Assembly: GCA_036583965.1 (NCBI GenBank) | Contig: JAZBQD010000027.1 | Coordinates: 18,279,001 to 18,343,000, forward strand | DNA from: Prunella strophiata | Lineage: Eukaryota > Chordata > Aves > Passeriformes > Prunellidae | Direction of reading: 5' to 3' | Length of the DNA stretch: 64,000 nucleotides | In this document: piece after piece, positions 13,456-27,600 of the stretch | Layout of the letters: every line of letters starts with the position of its first letter | How positions within the stretch are numbered: position 1 is the first letter of the stretch | The notes under the pieces: generated by a model | Told to the model about the DNA's origin: nothing | The model's input: the letters and a program-made list of their open reading frames with translations, nothing else | Database searches by the model: none | Program-made: the position numbers and the translations under genes

Positions 13456-15144
13456 GTCACCAGGATAGAGACAAAAGTAGAGGAAAAACCTAAGAGATTT
13501 TATAAAGCTCAATATTTGTAGGGTAAACTTGGAATCCAGGGGGCCAGGCTATGACCTGGGCTCACAGCTGGGATTTAAATCTGGCTCTCTCAGGTCAGGC
13601 TCATGTTCAGGTCAGCAGGCTGTGCTAGTATGAGTGTGTATCCTGTGAGAACTGTTTCACTTTGTATTAATAATTCAGTATTTGCAGGGAAGTGGAGAAG
13701 AGAGAGACTAGTCCTACAGTCTGGTAGTCAAACCTGGGGTACTGGGATTCCTCTCTGACAAAACCACCCATGAAATAGGAGGGTAGAAAGGAGGAAAGAG
13801 GGATGCCTCTTGCAGCTTAGCAATTTTCAGCTGATCAAATTAGATCAAAACAGGAAAGTCACTGCCTGAGCATTGGCTGGCAAGAAAACATTGACTGTGA
13901 CAACTCAAAACAAAATGGGGCTTTCAAAGTAATCCCATTAAGTCTTTCCTTCTTTGAACAATTTTTAAAAAACAGTTTAAAAAAACAGAGACAAAAGTCT
14001 GTTCTCAAAACATCTCAGGATTTGGCAATGTTGTTAATAAACTTTTTTTCTTATTATTTTTCTGTATGTTAGATAAATCATAGGAAACCACCTGTGATTT
14101 AGTAATTTAAGAGGAATTATAAAAAAAAAAATTCCTGCTTCAAAAATGAAAACTGAACCTCCTGCATACTTAGAAAAATGAAGAATGAACCACCTATATA
14201 CAGCTGCTTCTGCATGAGGCAGACAAGAAGAGAAGGAATGAAGAGGCCAAGGGGAAATTTTATATGGAAAATATTTTTTCAGTACATGGCCACATAGGAG
14301 GACATTTTTTGAACAGTGGAGGACAGGGAGGTCTGTCATTCAAAATGCTGAGCAGCTGCTAGGCCAGGGCACTAACCCATCTTTGTTATTTGCTCTTTGT
14401 TGGAAACTTTCATCAAACTCAGAGGAGGGAGTTTGCACTCACCTGGAGAAGGCAACCTGCACTGCCCTAACACAGTGAATTTATAAATCCCTGGAGAACA
14501 CTGGTCCTTTAAGAGACTGACTTCTTTTCCCATGACCTGGTCACTGCCAGCAGACAGACACAGGGGCTGGGCAGTGCTGAGGGTCACCCCTGTTGAGCCC
14601 AGGTGCATTTCAGACCTCACCAGGACACCTGAGGGGATCCTGTGCTGAGACCTCCACAGGGCTGGGGCCAGCTCCCACCTCACCCACAGTCACACAGCAC
14701 TGAGTGTGGCACCCTGAGGGACAGAACTGCTTCTTTACCCACTGTACCTCTGGCACATGGGAGCATCACTGCCAGTCCTGACTCTATGCACATGGAAAAA
14801 TCCAGAAAGCCTGATGCAGCTTGGCTGTCCGCTGTATCTGCCCTAGGTTTGTGCACAACAGAACAACAATGAACCAGCTGTGCTTTGGGAAAACACGCTG
14901 AAAATGAACCAGACTTATTGCTTCTATAATAGTGCTGTCTTTCACTTCAAAAATTAATTCTCTCTTGAGAGGAATTATTTGGAAAAAAACAACAAAAACT
15001 TACTGACTCTCTCAGATAATAAAATAAAACAAATTTACGCACATCAAAATAGAAACCAAATATGTTAGGCTGTGAAGAGCCTTTGATGCCAGGAGCACAG
15101 AGCACTTCCCAGCAAGCCTGTAGGCATGTAAGTGGTGTTCCTGC

Positions 15145-15245
15145 CATTCCACAGACAGGAGAAATAGAGCACGGAAAGGTCAAGTGGCTGGCTGCAGGCC
15201 ACATGTCTCCGCCGTGGCACAGCTGGAACAGAAGCATGGCCACCC
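15145..15245. repeat. Possible MIR/L2-core fragment
   Basis: The run CCACAGACAGGAGAAATAGA, then GCACGGAAAGGTCAAGTGGC, then a GTGGCACAGCTGGAACAGAAG block, parallels the well-known core (reverse orientation) CAGATGAGGAAACTGAGGCA, AGGTCAAGTGACTTGCC and GTGGCAGAGCTGGGA of MIR/L2-related repeats. The order and spacing fit, with many substitutions. Unlikely to be coding despite open frames on both strands. Confidence 0.5.
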
Positions 15246-16098
15246 TGCCCCTTGCTCTGACAAAATGACACGCTCTCCCACTTTTTGTCTTCTTGTAAGC
15301 ATGCTAGCTCTCCTGATTTAGAACTGCTTTCCTGCTTTTGGAAATTTGTATACTGCTACACCTGACTGCTGAGCAGAAAGTATTGCAACATGCTGCCGAG
15401 CTATTGACTTTATTGACTCCGTGGCTTTCTTTTCTGCAAGGAGTCATGGCATTGGGACCCAGTGATGACTCTTTCAAAATGTAATAAATTGACAACATTT
15501 CCAGTATTTTAAATATTTTTTAAGTAAGCAGATTTACATCATAGGAATTGGTGCATCCTAAAATGCCATTTCCTCTCCCCTCTGATACATATAAAACTTT
15601 AGGAAAAAAATTTATACTTACACACATACACACACACACTCATATATAAATAAAAAAAAGAAAAAACTTTTCTTCAGGTCCATTTAGTATTATAAACCAC
15701 AGAAGTGCTGGTACATCCTCACTTACAGCTGGGCATGCAGGTGCCACTGTAATTTACATTGCATACATGTTTCAGATTTGTGACACAGACACACTTCTCT
15801 AAAATGCAGCCATTTTATAGATTTTATTAGGCAGAATTATGGTAGGAAGGAATATTCACAAATTGCAACTTAAATGAGAAAATGTGAATGGTGTTACTTA
15901 TATAAAATACTACTGCAATAGTTCTTTTATTAATTTTTAATGCACAGCACCCACTGTGACCTCCTTTATTCTTTTCCTGTCAACATGGCAGGCTAGAGAA
16001 ATTGAAATGGGCTGTAGCTGTTCTCTTCTTGTTCCCCTCTTCCTCCCATTTTGCATAATATTAAAATATAACATCTTATTGGACTGTCACTGTGAAAC

Positions 16099-16119
16099 CA
16101 TTATGCGATAGGCATAATG
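16099..16119. repeat. Perfect 8-bp inverted repeat
   Basis: CATTATGC, spacer GATAG, GCATAATG. Octamer-like ATTATGC half-sites face each other. Could be a binding site or chance. Confidence 0.6.
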
Positions 16120-17193
16120 ATTTTTTTCTGATTGTTATCACTTTCTTACTTTTCAGCATTCTCTAAAAAATTCCAAATTCCATGTAGTTATCTAAGGCAA
16201 TAACGCAATTTGCCACTGAATACACTCATCTGAATTAAAGTTTGCTTAAAAGTCATCTTTTGCTACATTTCCTATGGTTCTCTAAGGATAACACCAGTCA
16301 CATACAATAAGGATATTTTTGCCTGTCTGGTCTCCTCTGATTACTTTTTTGGGGTGACGTAGGAGGCGGGTCCGACAGAATAACATTTGACTCAATCAGG
16401 AGGATGCTATTACTTCTTTTATGTATATTTACTGCTACCTTTATCACCAAGGAGACTAATCTCCATACCAGTAAAGCCAAGAAGCTCACAGTATTGTCTT
16501 TGCAGGGCCAAGTTTGTGTTGTCACAGCAACAGAGTTCACAGGGTCAATAGATTAATACATTAGTGTGCACCGGCGCTGAACTCGAGTGTAAAAGTTTTG
16601 CAGCTGGTTTGAAAATTAAACTGTGAAGCAGGAGTTGAAAATATGGGCTGCACAAGATATTCTTGTATATCTTGAGAAATAGGCTACAAAAAAATGCATA
16701 TATTTGCCTAATACTGTCTATCATTTTTACCACAGTGGGAAGAGGAGGAAATAACCTCTCTGGAAAAGGTGCACTTAGTGGGAAGGAGCGAGGAAGGCTG
16801 GAGACTGGGCTATGAAACATACACTGCATTTGGATTGTTGATATTTCCCCCTGTGATGCCCTTTCATTAGCCTCTGTCTAACGTGGGGCCTGACAATTGT
16901 GACAGGATGAAAAATTTGAGGAAAAGCGAGGGTCACGAGGGAAGAGATTTCCTTCCCTCTCCAGTGACCCTATCACAGTATTCTGATGCAGTGCTTTACC
17001 ATTAAGGAAAGGGCAACCCAAGAGCCTTCACACTTAATCTGTTCCATCTGTCATGACTTAGAAACATTGACCAGCAGTGAGCTTTAAGGACTCGGTGCGA
17101 CTGCAGACATGATATTCTAGCCCACTACAAGGACCTCCCGATGTTTTGAAAGCCTCCAAGGAAGTACCATGCATCAAAAAGGGCAACACCTAC

Positions 17194-17313
17194 CTGACAT
17201 GCCACCATATGTGGTCCTCAGTCCTCGACCAACTGCTGGCCAAGGTGTGCTGTCTGCTTTCAGTCCCATCAGTCCTGACACAGTGTTGGTGGCTGTAACA
17301 CCATCTGCGCCAC
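17194..17313 (-). CDS. DPYD: DPYD exon 18: substrate-binding Asn736/Thr737, residues 727-766
   Basis: The 120-bp exon completes the split glycine and reads [20 protein letters not shown], then [19 protein letters not shown], ending in phase 1. TATNT contains Asn736 and Thr737, which bind the pyrimidine, and the following VSGLMGL and TTYGG segments line the FMN site. Val732 is the common residue at the site of the human V732I variant. Two departures from the human sequence as I remember it stand out: Ser for Gly at about 748, and Arg-Gly-Leu for Ile-Ala-Lys at about 756-758. The acceptor is TTTTCTTTCACAG and the donor is CAG followed by GTAGGT. The next exon (19) was not found below 17194. Confidence 0.97.
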
Positions 17314-18387
<1,074 letters not shown>

Positions 18388-20586
18388 CTAAGTGGCTATG
18401 CTGCAATTTTGTAAAATTGCACATCAGAACTGAACTTCATCTCATTAGTTAACTTATTTCAGACACACCAAGTAACTGCAAATCCACTACAGAAAGGTTT
18501 GTGGAAAAAAAAAGAATTTTTTTTTTCAGAAGACAAAGATATCACAAAATGTTCCCTTCCCAGAGAGAGGAAAATACCATTTTGGATGACAGAGACTATT
18601 TTACCCATTTATTAAAAAAATTAATTTTCAGTTTTAATGACTCTATGTAAGGTACATTAAAAACAAGCAGTATCCTATAAAATAATGTGAATCTGAAGCA
18701 TTGTTTGATCATGCCTTGATCAGAACAAGGATGAATCGAGGTTGCAGGGCTATCAGAATGCAATTCAGCATTTCTGAACTCTGAGAATTACTTGGGATGG
18801 CCATAGTGTAAATGAAAGATCAAAATCTTCTCTGTTAAAGCCAGAAATTGAAATCTTGAAGTGTTGGCTTTTCCTGATTTCCAGTCATTTACTACTCTTA
18901 CAGAATACATCTCATGTAGACAGTAATCAGCTACCCTTTCCACCGAGGACAGCTCAGTGGAACTAACACCTGCATCTGGCACATACATGGGTTCTTGCTC
19001 AATGTAACTCTTGTTTTATTTTTCTGTGGGCAATTCATAATGCTCTTTAACTAATACCTTAGAATTTGCATACTGATGTACTGTAGAACATGGTGCATGC
19101 TCTGGTTAAAAACTGAGTGGTGCCATTACAAGATTTAGCACAAGTATTACCTGTGGGTAGGCTAATCAGTACTGCAGCAATTATTTACATTTACTAAGTC
19201 TTTATCACTCTCTCAGATAATTAAATCTGTCATATATGAATAACCTTCTCCCATTTGGACATTGTAAAAACTCAGAAAGCTGCATTGCTATGTAATAACT
19301 GAGAATGGGATGAGACTAAATGAAATTTAATTTAAAACAATCCAGTGGACACCAAAGTTGCCAGTCTAGCGAACACACAGGAAATATCCCTCTTGTTGTT
19401 TTTCCTTTTTACACCAATGGTTAAATACAAACAAAAAACCCACAGGCTGTGTTCCTAGAAAGTACACAGTGCTTGACATGAATAGTAAAACCCTAAGACT
19501 TAGCTCTGGCATCCCAATAAAAGAGGTGATCTCCCGCCCATGCAGCTGCCATGAAATATGTATGAACCGCTGCACCGGCAGTATGAAAGTAGTTGCAGCT
19601 TTGACTTTCATTTCTGTTTTGAATTTCCTTGAGGCCCAATGCAGAAATGAGAGACCCTCTAGAAGACATGAATTGTGTATCCTTTATGTTAATTCTTCTC
19701 CTTAGAAATCCTTGTGATAATGTTCAGGATGTTGGCACCACATAACTCATTATGCTGACTTCGTTGTGCTTATAGTGCTGCCATAAAAATTCCTACTACT
19801 GACATACACTAATGCCTTAAAAATACAATTATTTTAAACTGCACTGAATAACTTTTTGGGAGACATCTTTTATAAAACCCAGTTTTCATCCTACCTAAGA
19901 CAATTTAACTAGTTTTTCTTTTATAATAAACCATAATTATTTGGTTTTTTTCTCCTGAAAGTAAGTAAAGATCTTTATTTTCAATCAGTTCTACTTCTCA
20001 CACACCAAGATTAATGCAAATAATGCAATAGGAATGGTCTTCTATTTCTCATGCCAGTAAACAGTTTAAATATCTGACTTGCACAGCACATGATTAGAAA
20101 AAGCCCTTTTGAAAGGCTCACTTGTATCGGCCTTGGAAAATTGCCCATTTTTGGTCCCAATAAAATCACAGGTAAATTAATAGGAAAATAATTCAAAAAT
20201 TCAAGTGAAGGAGGTAAAATCTTTCATCCTATTTCACTTAATATTCCAGGGGGAAAAACGGAATGTTTAGTGAGCAAACATTGAAAAAACTAAACAAAAG
20301 TTAAAACAGTGCTTTGTTGTATAGTGAGACAGTTACTGATAGAAATTGGAAAGGTGATGAATTTTATACAAAAAAATTAGAATTCCCATTAAATTTGACA
20401 ATTTTGAACTGAAACAGGTATTTCTGAAGGTTATTTTTCCCCATACTGTTTTATACAATTAATTTGCACATTAAATAAATCTCATACAACGACAATGCTA
20501 GTTAACTTTAAAAAAATGTCAGTTTACCCTTGTGCCACACCCAAAAGCCACACTCATGTGATGTATCTTGCTGCTTCCCTTTACAG

Positions 20587-20715
20587 TGTGAGTCCTACAA
20601 TGGAGTTGTGATGGAACATCCAGATGATCCATTCCTCCACCCTCCTCCTCCTCTCCTTGCTCTGCCTCCAGCCCCTCCTGGTGCAGTGAACACCAGAGAG
20701 CCACCTCAGCAGTGA
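20587..20715 (+). other. Exon-like open segment behind a strong 3' splice-site sequence
   Basis: On the plus strand CTTGCTGCTTCCCTTTACAG ends at 20586 and is followed by 42 open codons and a stop (TGA, 20713-20715). The predicted peptide contains VVMEHPDDPFLHPPPPLL, proline-rich. I do not recognise it. It is antisense to DPYD. Chance is quite possible, because CT-rich sequence easily mimics an acceptor and codes for proline and leucine. Confidence 0.2.
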
Positions 20716-23700
20716 CACTGGGAGTGCCCAGTGCTCACAGCCTGAGTGTCCCTGCTGCCAGAGGGATTTCTGTCATGGAGTCACTGCCTGAGAACACCAG
20801 AGCTTTTGTGCTCTACAGACAAGACAACTAATGTATTTGCAAAGAGGAATAATGTCCTCACCTGGTTTTGTTTAAATTCATGTTTTCTTCTTTATATCAT
20901 TAAGAGAAGTAATTTTTTAATTTATAAATTTTGTAATTTCCTACTCTATTTGCACTAAGGACTTGGAAAAATGCATTCTAAGCAATCAGATGGCTGAAAC
21001 TAGAAGATATTGATGTCACTGGACAGAAAATTTTCATAGGAAATGAATATATTACATTTGTATAATCTATGGGAAGTTCACTGGATGGTGCACAACTTCT
21101 CCATTGAAGCTTCCTTGCCTTTAGACTAAGACCAATTTGCAGAGGTCACACAAGAACACACTTTTGAGAAACACTAAAGGGATTAGATATAGAGAATTCA
21201 CTTCTAAATGCAATCATTAACTAAAGAAATGCAGCTTAAAACTTCAGATTTCTGAGAATATTCATTTGACCCATTCAGCAAAGTTTTAAACTCAGGCACG
21301 AATTGAGCAAAGTGAGTAGCATGATACCAACAACTAGTTTTGAAGAGGTTATGTACAAGCTTCATTTTGTTTTGCCTAATTCATTTGACTGATTGAGGAC
21401 CTCCCACCCACTTGGATTTCTGAAGGACTGGCCCCAATTCACAAATCGCTTTTCCCAATTCTTTCTTGGATTTATAGAACGTTCAAAGATAAGCACATTC
21501 ACTTGTGAAAGAATGAATCTTGAGGTCCTGTAAATCACATTATAAAACAAACTGTCAGTGCTAATACAACACAGATATCTTTTTTTTACCCCAATCTAAG
21601 TTTATGAAAGTGCCTGCAGCTTTTATCATTGATGAAGTGGTTGACAAAGCTTGCATAGTCAAGAAATATTTTCTAAAACCCTTGATATGTAAAATGTTAC
21701 TAGCTGCAAAAACAGCTGGGCATTTGTATTCACAAATATTATTCTGCTTAATTTAGTAGAGGATTGTACTGCTTTTGGTTCAGAGTCTACCATGTTGCTA
21801 AAAATTACCTTTCATTATGCATAACTGGGTTTGTTGGTTCTCTCATTAATAATGATACAGTGTGATTTTAACAGAATGTGTAGCATAATTTTGCAGTGTG
21901 TGTCAATCCAGAAGAATGAACAAATGCTCCAATGGACTGTAACATCCATTGCCAGCACACTTTGTTTACTCTGCTGTATTTTAATTTTTTTTAAGAAAAA
22001 CCCCATCTAAATAAAAGCTTGGTAAAATTATCATTGGCTAAAACATAATATTGATTCATGCACTGTACCTACAAGAATCTGTTGGTAATTTAACACCATA
22101 TAAAGTCTCTTTTGGTATAAGCTGTACATCAGCATGTCTTCTGTCTTCCTGTTAATCAAATAATGCTTGTTTATTCCAAAGGCACAGGAGATTTGAATGT
22201 TACAGGGGTTGTCTTTTTACTTCCCTAAGCAACAGTACAGAATCATTTTTCCTGAATATTCATTATAGCCTTGGGCTAGATGAAGCTTTTAATCCTAACT
22301 ACTCATTGCCAATGGGTAGATATACTAGAGGAAAAACAACTATTCACCTTTTTTTTCTAAATGATCACATGATAAGCTTAACTACAACCATAACTATGAG
22401 TATAAGTCCTCAGAAATTAAAGCAGCAAGTTGTCTCCTGATTGCATTTGGCATCAGTAATGAGATGAATCCCCTGTCCTATCACCCCCAAGGCAGATACA
22501 TCCTGCATGTTTAAAAAGCAGCGTGAAAATGCTGTGCACAGAGTAGGTCACCTCTCCTTGTGTTTCATGGGAAGAAACAAAACCATGATGAGATTACCAC
22601 GGCAATGTCTGGCTGCAGATTTTTGGAAATTTTTATTGTGACCTATTTTTCAGTGTTCTTTCAGGGCCCTCATTTTTGCACTATCCTGTTACTTTACAAT
22701 TTTAAACTGTATTCAGAACACCTCTCTGAGGTAGAGAATTACAATTATACCTGTTCAATAAATGGAGAGACAAGAGTCAGATGGCCTGAGGTGCACCTCC
22801 ACCAAATCACCTCGCTTTGGTGGCCAGTTTTGCAAAAGTCATTTGCATAAGGACTTGAAAAGGTTTGTCTGGCAGAAAACTGCACTTGATTCTCTGGACC
22901 TCCTTAAACCATGAGATACTTTACACATTACCAACAGAAATATTTTTAATACTTGAATTTAAATAGATTTTCAGAGCATTTGAGTTATGCAGAAGATAGA
23001 ATTACAATTACTTTAGGGTAACAAACACATGCTTTTTTAACTGTGCAAACACTCCTCAGGAAGCACATGTGTGTGAGTGCATGTGTGCATCTATATAGAG
23101 AGAATACAAATAGCAGTCTGAAAAATGCCATTAAAAAAACCCAAACCTGTTTGGAATTTTCCCCAAGAACTTCATAAGAAAGGTTAACTGCTCAGTAGAG
23201 CACATTAGTTGATCCTGTCTATTAGTATTACAGAAAATGGACCATATCTTGCAATCTTCAGGCTGTCCCTAAATAATGGTGGCAGCTCTGGCTCACTAAG
23301 AGCAGGACAAGGACTCATACAGTTGTAGAAAGAATGAAAATGCAGCTTTTCTCAGACCAAATCCTGACTCTGTGAAGGCTTGTATGAATCCTGACATGTA
23401 TGAAGGCTTCATTACACAGACTATTGGATTTATCACCACACATCATGCTGGTGATTTGTGTTGGTCCATTATCCTGACTGTGATGATGGGAAGTTCTAGA
23501 TGGCACAAAGAGTGTTGCAAGATGCAGTAAGACCTTGCATGTAAAGTCCTTAAACCTCATCTATCACTGACTACAATGACCTAAACAAAAAAGCTTCAGA
23601 AATTAAAATACTTTGTCGTACTTAATGCAAGAGTAAGTATAATCTTCTTCATGCACATCAAATCTTTGGTGGCCACAAGACTATTCTGATGTACATTTGT

Positions 23701-24599
23701 TGCCTGTGAGTTTTATGGCTAAATAATGCATTATGTCAACATGTTTGCAATTTCAAATGCTGATAGTAAGTTACAGAGGACTTATTTTGTATTTTTTATT
23801 AATTTAGCATACATGAAATAGACATGAGATTTCTTATATACAGCTAGGCAAGTGTAGGCAAGTGCAACAACAGTGCATCCTTCTCATGGCAGATTTTCTT
23901 TCTGTACTGGCTCTTCAGAAAGAAATCTTGTATTCCTGGTGTATCTATTAGCATCGGAGGAATTTTTTCTATGAAAAAATGTTCTACAGTTAACTTCTCA
24001 TTCTGAGCAGTAGATAGATTTTTCAAAATGGTATCCCATAGCTATTGGAAAAGGAGGGAGAGCTTTTATGATCACAAGAATGATGTCACATAAGAAAAGC
24101 TTTTTAGGTGAGAATTTGCAAGACTCGTCTGTTAAATTTAATACATGCACTACTCTCACTTTACTGTTTCATTCAACAATAGTCTACTAGGGAAGAGTTA
24201 AACCTATCCTCAGTCAAATTGCTGTCTGATGGCCCAAGAGGACCCAAATGCAGCCTCATCTGGAAAGCAAAAAAGGAGAGGAGGACCTTCCCCTATCTTC
24301 TGGTAGCCTCCATGCAGCAGGTCAACTTTCTAGAGCATCCTACTCTCCCTCTGAACACTACAGTGGCACTACCTGCAGTATGGAAAGGCAGGGGCAGGAT
24401 GCATTTGGAGCAGCTTTAGAAAGCGAGAAATGATAATTTGTATAGACCCTATACACAGTCAATCCACTCTACTGGCTCAATGGGCACCTGTGGATCTGCA
24501 TCTTTTACAGAGATCCCATAAATGTAATGAGGATGTACTAGCTGACAAGCTGTTAGTTTAAATATATCTATCCTGTATTTCTTGTCCAGAAAACCATAA

Positions 24600-24602
<3 letters not shown>

Positions 24603-24631
<29 letters not shown>
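24603..24631. repeat. Poly-A tract (A29) followed by ACA repeats
   Basis: Twenty-nine A then ACAACAACAA. The preceding 400 bp (24200-24600) shows no recognisable retrocopied gene, so this is recorded as simple sequence. Confidence 0.9.
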
Positions 24632-27600
24632 CAACAACAAACCAACCCTACTAACAGGAAAAGTCCAACTCTGTGTGATGAAATATTCCTTTGCTATTCA
24701 TTAAAATATGAAGAAAAAGTAGAAGTATCAGAATTCTACCTTAAAGCATTGCACACCAGTATCTGTAGCCTTCACCACTTTTATACATTTATATATACAT
24801 TTATGTGTGCATTTTACTATTTATCCTTTACCACTGTCTCTTCTCCTTCCTCCTATGAGAGGCTGAACATTGTCTTCATAAAACTGTCTCTCTCTAAACC
24901 TACACAAAATTTCCACAGTACCTAAACACAGAATTACAGTCAATCACTGTAGCAAGAGTCACCATTGCAGAATCTCATGGTTAATTTTACAGCCTTCTTA
25001 CATCCTAGAAAGGAGCAGTTTAGGTTGTGCATTTGTCCCTTTTCAAACTTAATTAAAGCTAACAATTTGTTTAAAGCCTGTCAAAATAAGGGAAGGATTT
25101 CCCAGGATAGAAGATGAATAACTCTCCACTTCTCATCTGGAGTAAGAAATTCTTCCTCATTTCTCAGGAAATTTGACAGCTTTTGGTCAACATCTATTGA
25201 CCGTAGCTGTCAAAAAGAAAGAAATGAAGCAGTTTAACCTAAGGCAGGAATAACAGTTTTCACAGTTGTATGTGAAGCTATCTATATATATTAGGAAAAA
25301 TTAAAAAAAACTGGCCTAAATTACATCAGAGGCTTTGGGTTAGCCTGGTCAGCCTCACAAAAATGTAGCTGCTGGTTGAGAGCTTATATCCCTCCAGCAA
25401 GAATCCATGATATGATGTGAAACCAATGCCACACAATAAACTTTTAGAGATAATGAGAGAATTCAGGACTCTTCTCCAGTCAATACTGTACTTCTTTTTG
25501 TCATAAGATCCAAGATGTACAGGTTTAGCCAAAGAAAAACCCCAAAAGAACCAACCCCCCAAAATTCAAAATCTCATTAAATATCTTCTATAAAATGGTA
25601 CAGGAAAATCCCATTCAGGCTAGCAATTCATCCAAAGATGAATAATTTCATATTTTGTTCTAGGAGAATAAAAAGGTTTCATCCCACTTAAACCTTCAGC
25701 TTTTATTAATTAATTTGCACTTTGAAACAAGAGGCATTTTCAGTATGAAGGGAGGTTGTAGAGGTGGGGTTTTTGGAAGCATTTCTAAAAGATCAGAGAT
25801 TCAGATGAGAAAAATTAAGCAAATTCCACCTAGTTACCATTTCACTACACTACCATAGCAACAATGTGCACTGTGACTATTGTTCACTGATTTAATTCAA
25901 GGACATACTTATTTTCTACTCTCTTACACACTCTAAAATGCTCCTTTCTTTAAAAAAAGTCTTTTGAAACAAGTCTACTGAGTAAATGAAGACATTTATG
26001 TTGTTTTTGCACAGCAAAATGTTCTCTTTATAATTTAAACAAAAACTGTAATATTTTTAAACTGAGAAGATATCATATGAATTATATAACTAAGCATGTC
26101 CTACTAGTGAAACAAGCACATTTTTGCTTACAAAATACTGCATATTAAGATGTAGAAGTATAGCTTGGAAAATTCCCATTCATTTTTGAAGACTGCATTC
26201 ATTCTTTTGGTTATAGATTTATCAATTAGGCAAAAACATTACCACCTGAAAGTAAAGAGATATTTTTATGTTTAATTTAAAAAAAAAAAAAACAACCTTA
26301 CAGAGAGCAATTGCTCCTGATTCATAATGTTTTTGCTAAAGTAAAAATCTAAGTGAGAATTGAGAGACCTGACTGAACTTTCTTTTTCCTGTGGTAAGTT
26401 ATAAGAACAAAAAAACTCCTGTCACCTAGCTCCATTCTTAGATGCTTGGACTTTATTAATTTAAAGTAAAGCTGCAAGCAAGGTGTCAAAATTTGATCAG
26501 CTACTCCTTCAGATCTGTCACTGCAAGTTCCACTCAGGGGAGCCTAATTGAGATTCTCCTTTTCTTCCAGAGATACCAACGTGTCACTGGGCTAAATCAA
26601 GTCACTCTGGATTAGGTCCAGGTTTTGGGCATGGCTGAATTGAAAAGCCATAACTCTGAGACCCTGTTGATACTGAGAGAGATAACAGTGGGCATTGAGA
26701 AAAGCCAACAAGGGACTGGGGCTCCACCTTCTCAAAGGAGTCACAGGCTCTTCTCAGACTACTTTGAAAAACTGAAAGAACAAATTGGCATACATAAAAA
26801 AGAAACTTTAAATTCTAAAGCATATAACAAAAAAATCTTAAAAGATACATAAAGGGTTTCTACAGAATCAGAATTTCAATAAATTTTTCTATTTTAGCAG
26901 ATGCCTTTCTCCCTTTTCTTTCTTACACTCCTTTGGTATCACAACTATTTCTCCCTAGGTCAGCTCTTTAATTAGAACCTTTGAAAGATGTTAAAAGCAC
27001 AAGACAAATAACCTTTGATTGCCTCACTTTATAAAAAAAAATTGGAAAAGTACCTTGTTACAGTGTTCCTTTATTGCAGTACTCACTGGAGCTGCACAAA
27101 CGAATGATGCTTTATGAATGTCAAAAAACAGACAAAAATAAGCCAAACAAAAAGAACCCACTCCAATGGGTTTTCACTTATCTAATCTAAAAGCTGCCAA
27201 TTTTAACACAGGTCAGCATCCAAACTCAAGAATACATTTATCAAAGTGCTGTGTGGGAGATCCTCTTTGGACATCTTATTAGCAGCATGGCACTCCTACA
27301 CCCCTTCCAGATAATGCTGCACCTCGTGACTGAACACCCGTGTGCAGACAAGGTCAAAAATGAGCTGGAGATTTTTGATTGACCAGTACAGGAAAGTAAA
27401 AAACAGATATTTGTGTTGGGAGTAAGAACAGCAATTAGAGGGATGTCAAGATCAAACACAAGTGAGACTTGAAAGGTTGGTTGCTGCCTTTAGTCAGCTT
27501 TGTAATTACTCCTTTTTAGAATTACAGAAAAGCTTTTTGTTTTCTCCCCAGCACAAAGAGGAAAACAACTAAATTTGTTTTGAAAACTTATTCCTCTCTC

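Larger units (their letters stand above)
1..17193 (-). other. DPYD: DPYD intron 18, partial
   Basis: This is the first 17.2 kb of the intron after exon 18, running off the low end of the window. It is AT-rich with no convincing exon on either strand; I looked for the exon 19 motif ATGGIDSAESG on the minus strand and did not see it. It contains the nested palindrome at 622-736, a TTTA-rich patch (2450-2476) next to the CR1 3' end, two old L2/MIR-like pieces (about 3500-3690 and 15145-15245), poly-T tracts (8358-8383, 13435-13455), a CA-rich patch near 15618-15640 and short inverted repeats. The rest shows no identifiable feature. Confidence 0.8.

Noticed and set aside
1..17193. Search for DPYD exon 19
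   Set aside because: No minus-strand match to the expected ATGGIDSAESGLQ region was seen by eye. Absence by eye is not proof; a tblastn would settle it.
24200..24631. Possible processed retrocopy ending in the A29 tract
   Set aside because: The sequence before the poly-A has no recognisable gene, no polyadenylation signal at the right distance and no flanking duplication visible.
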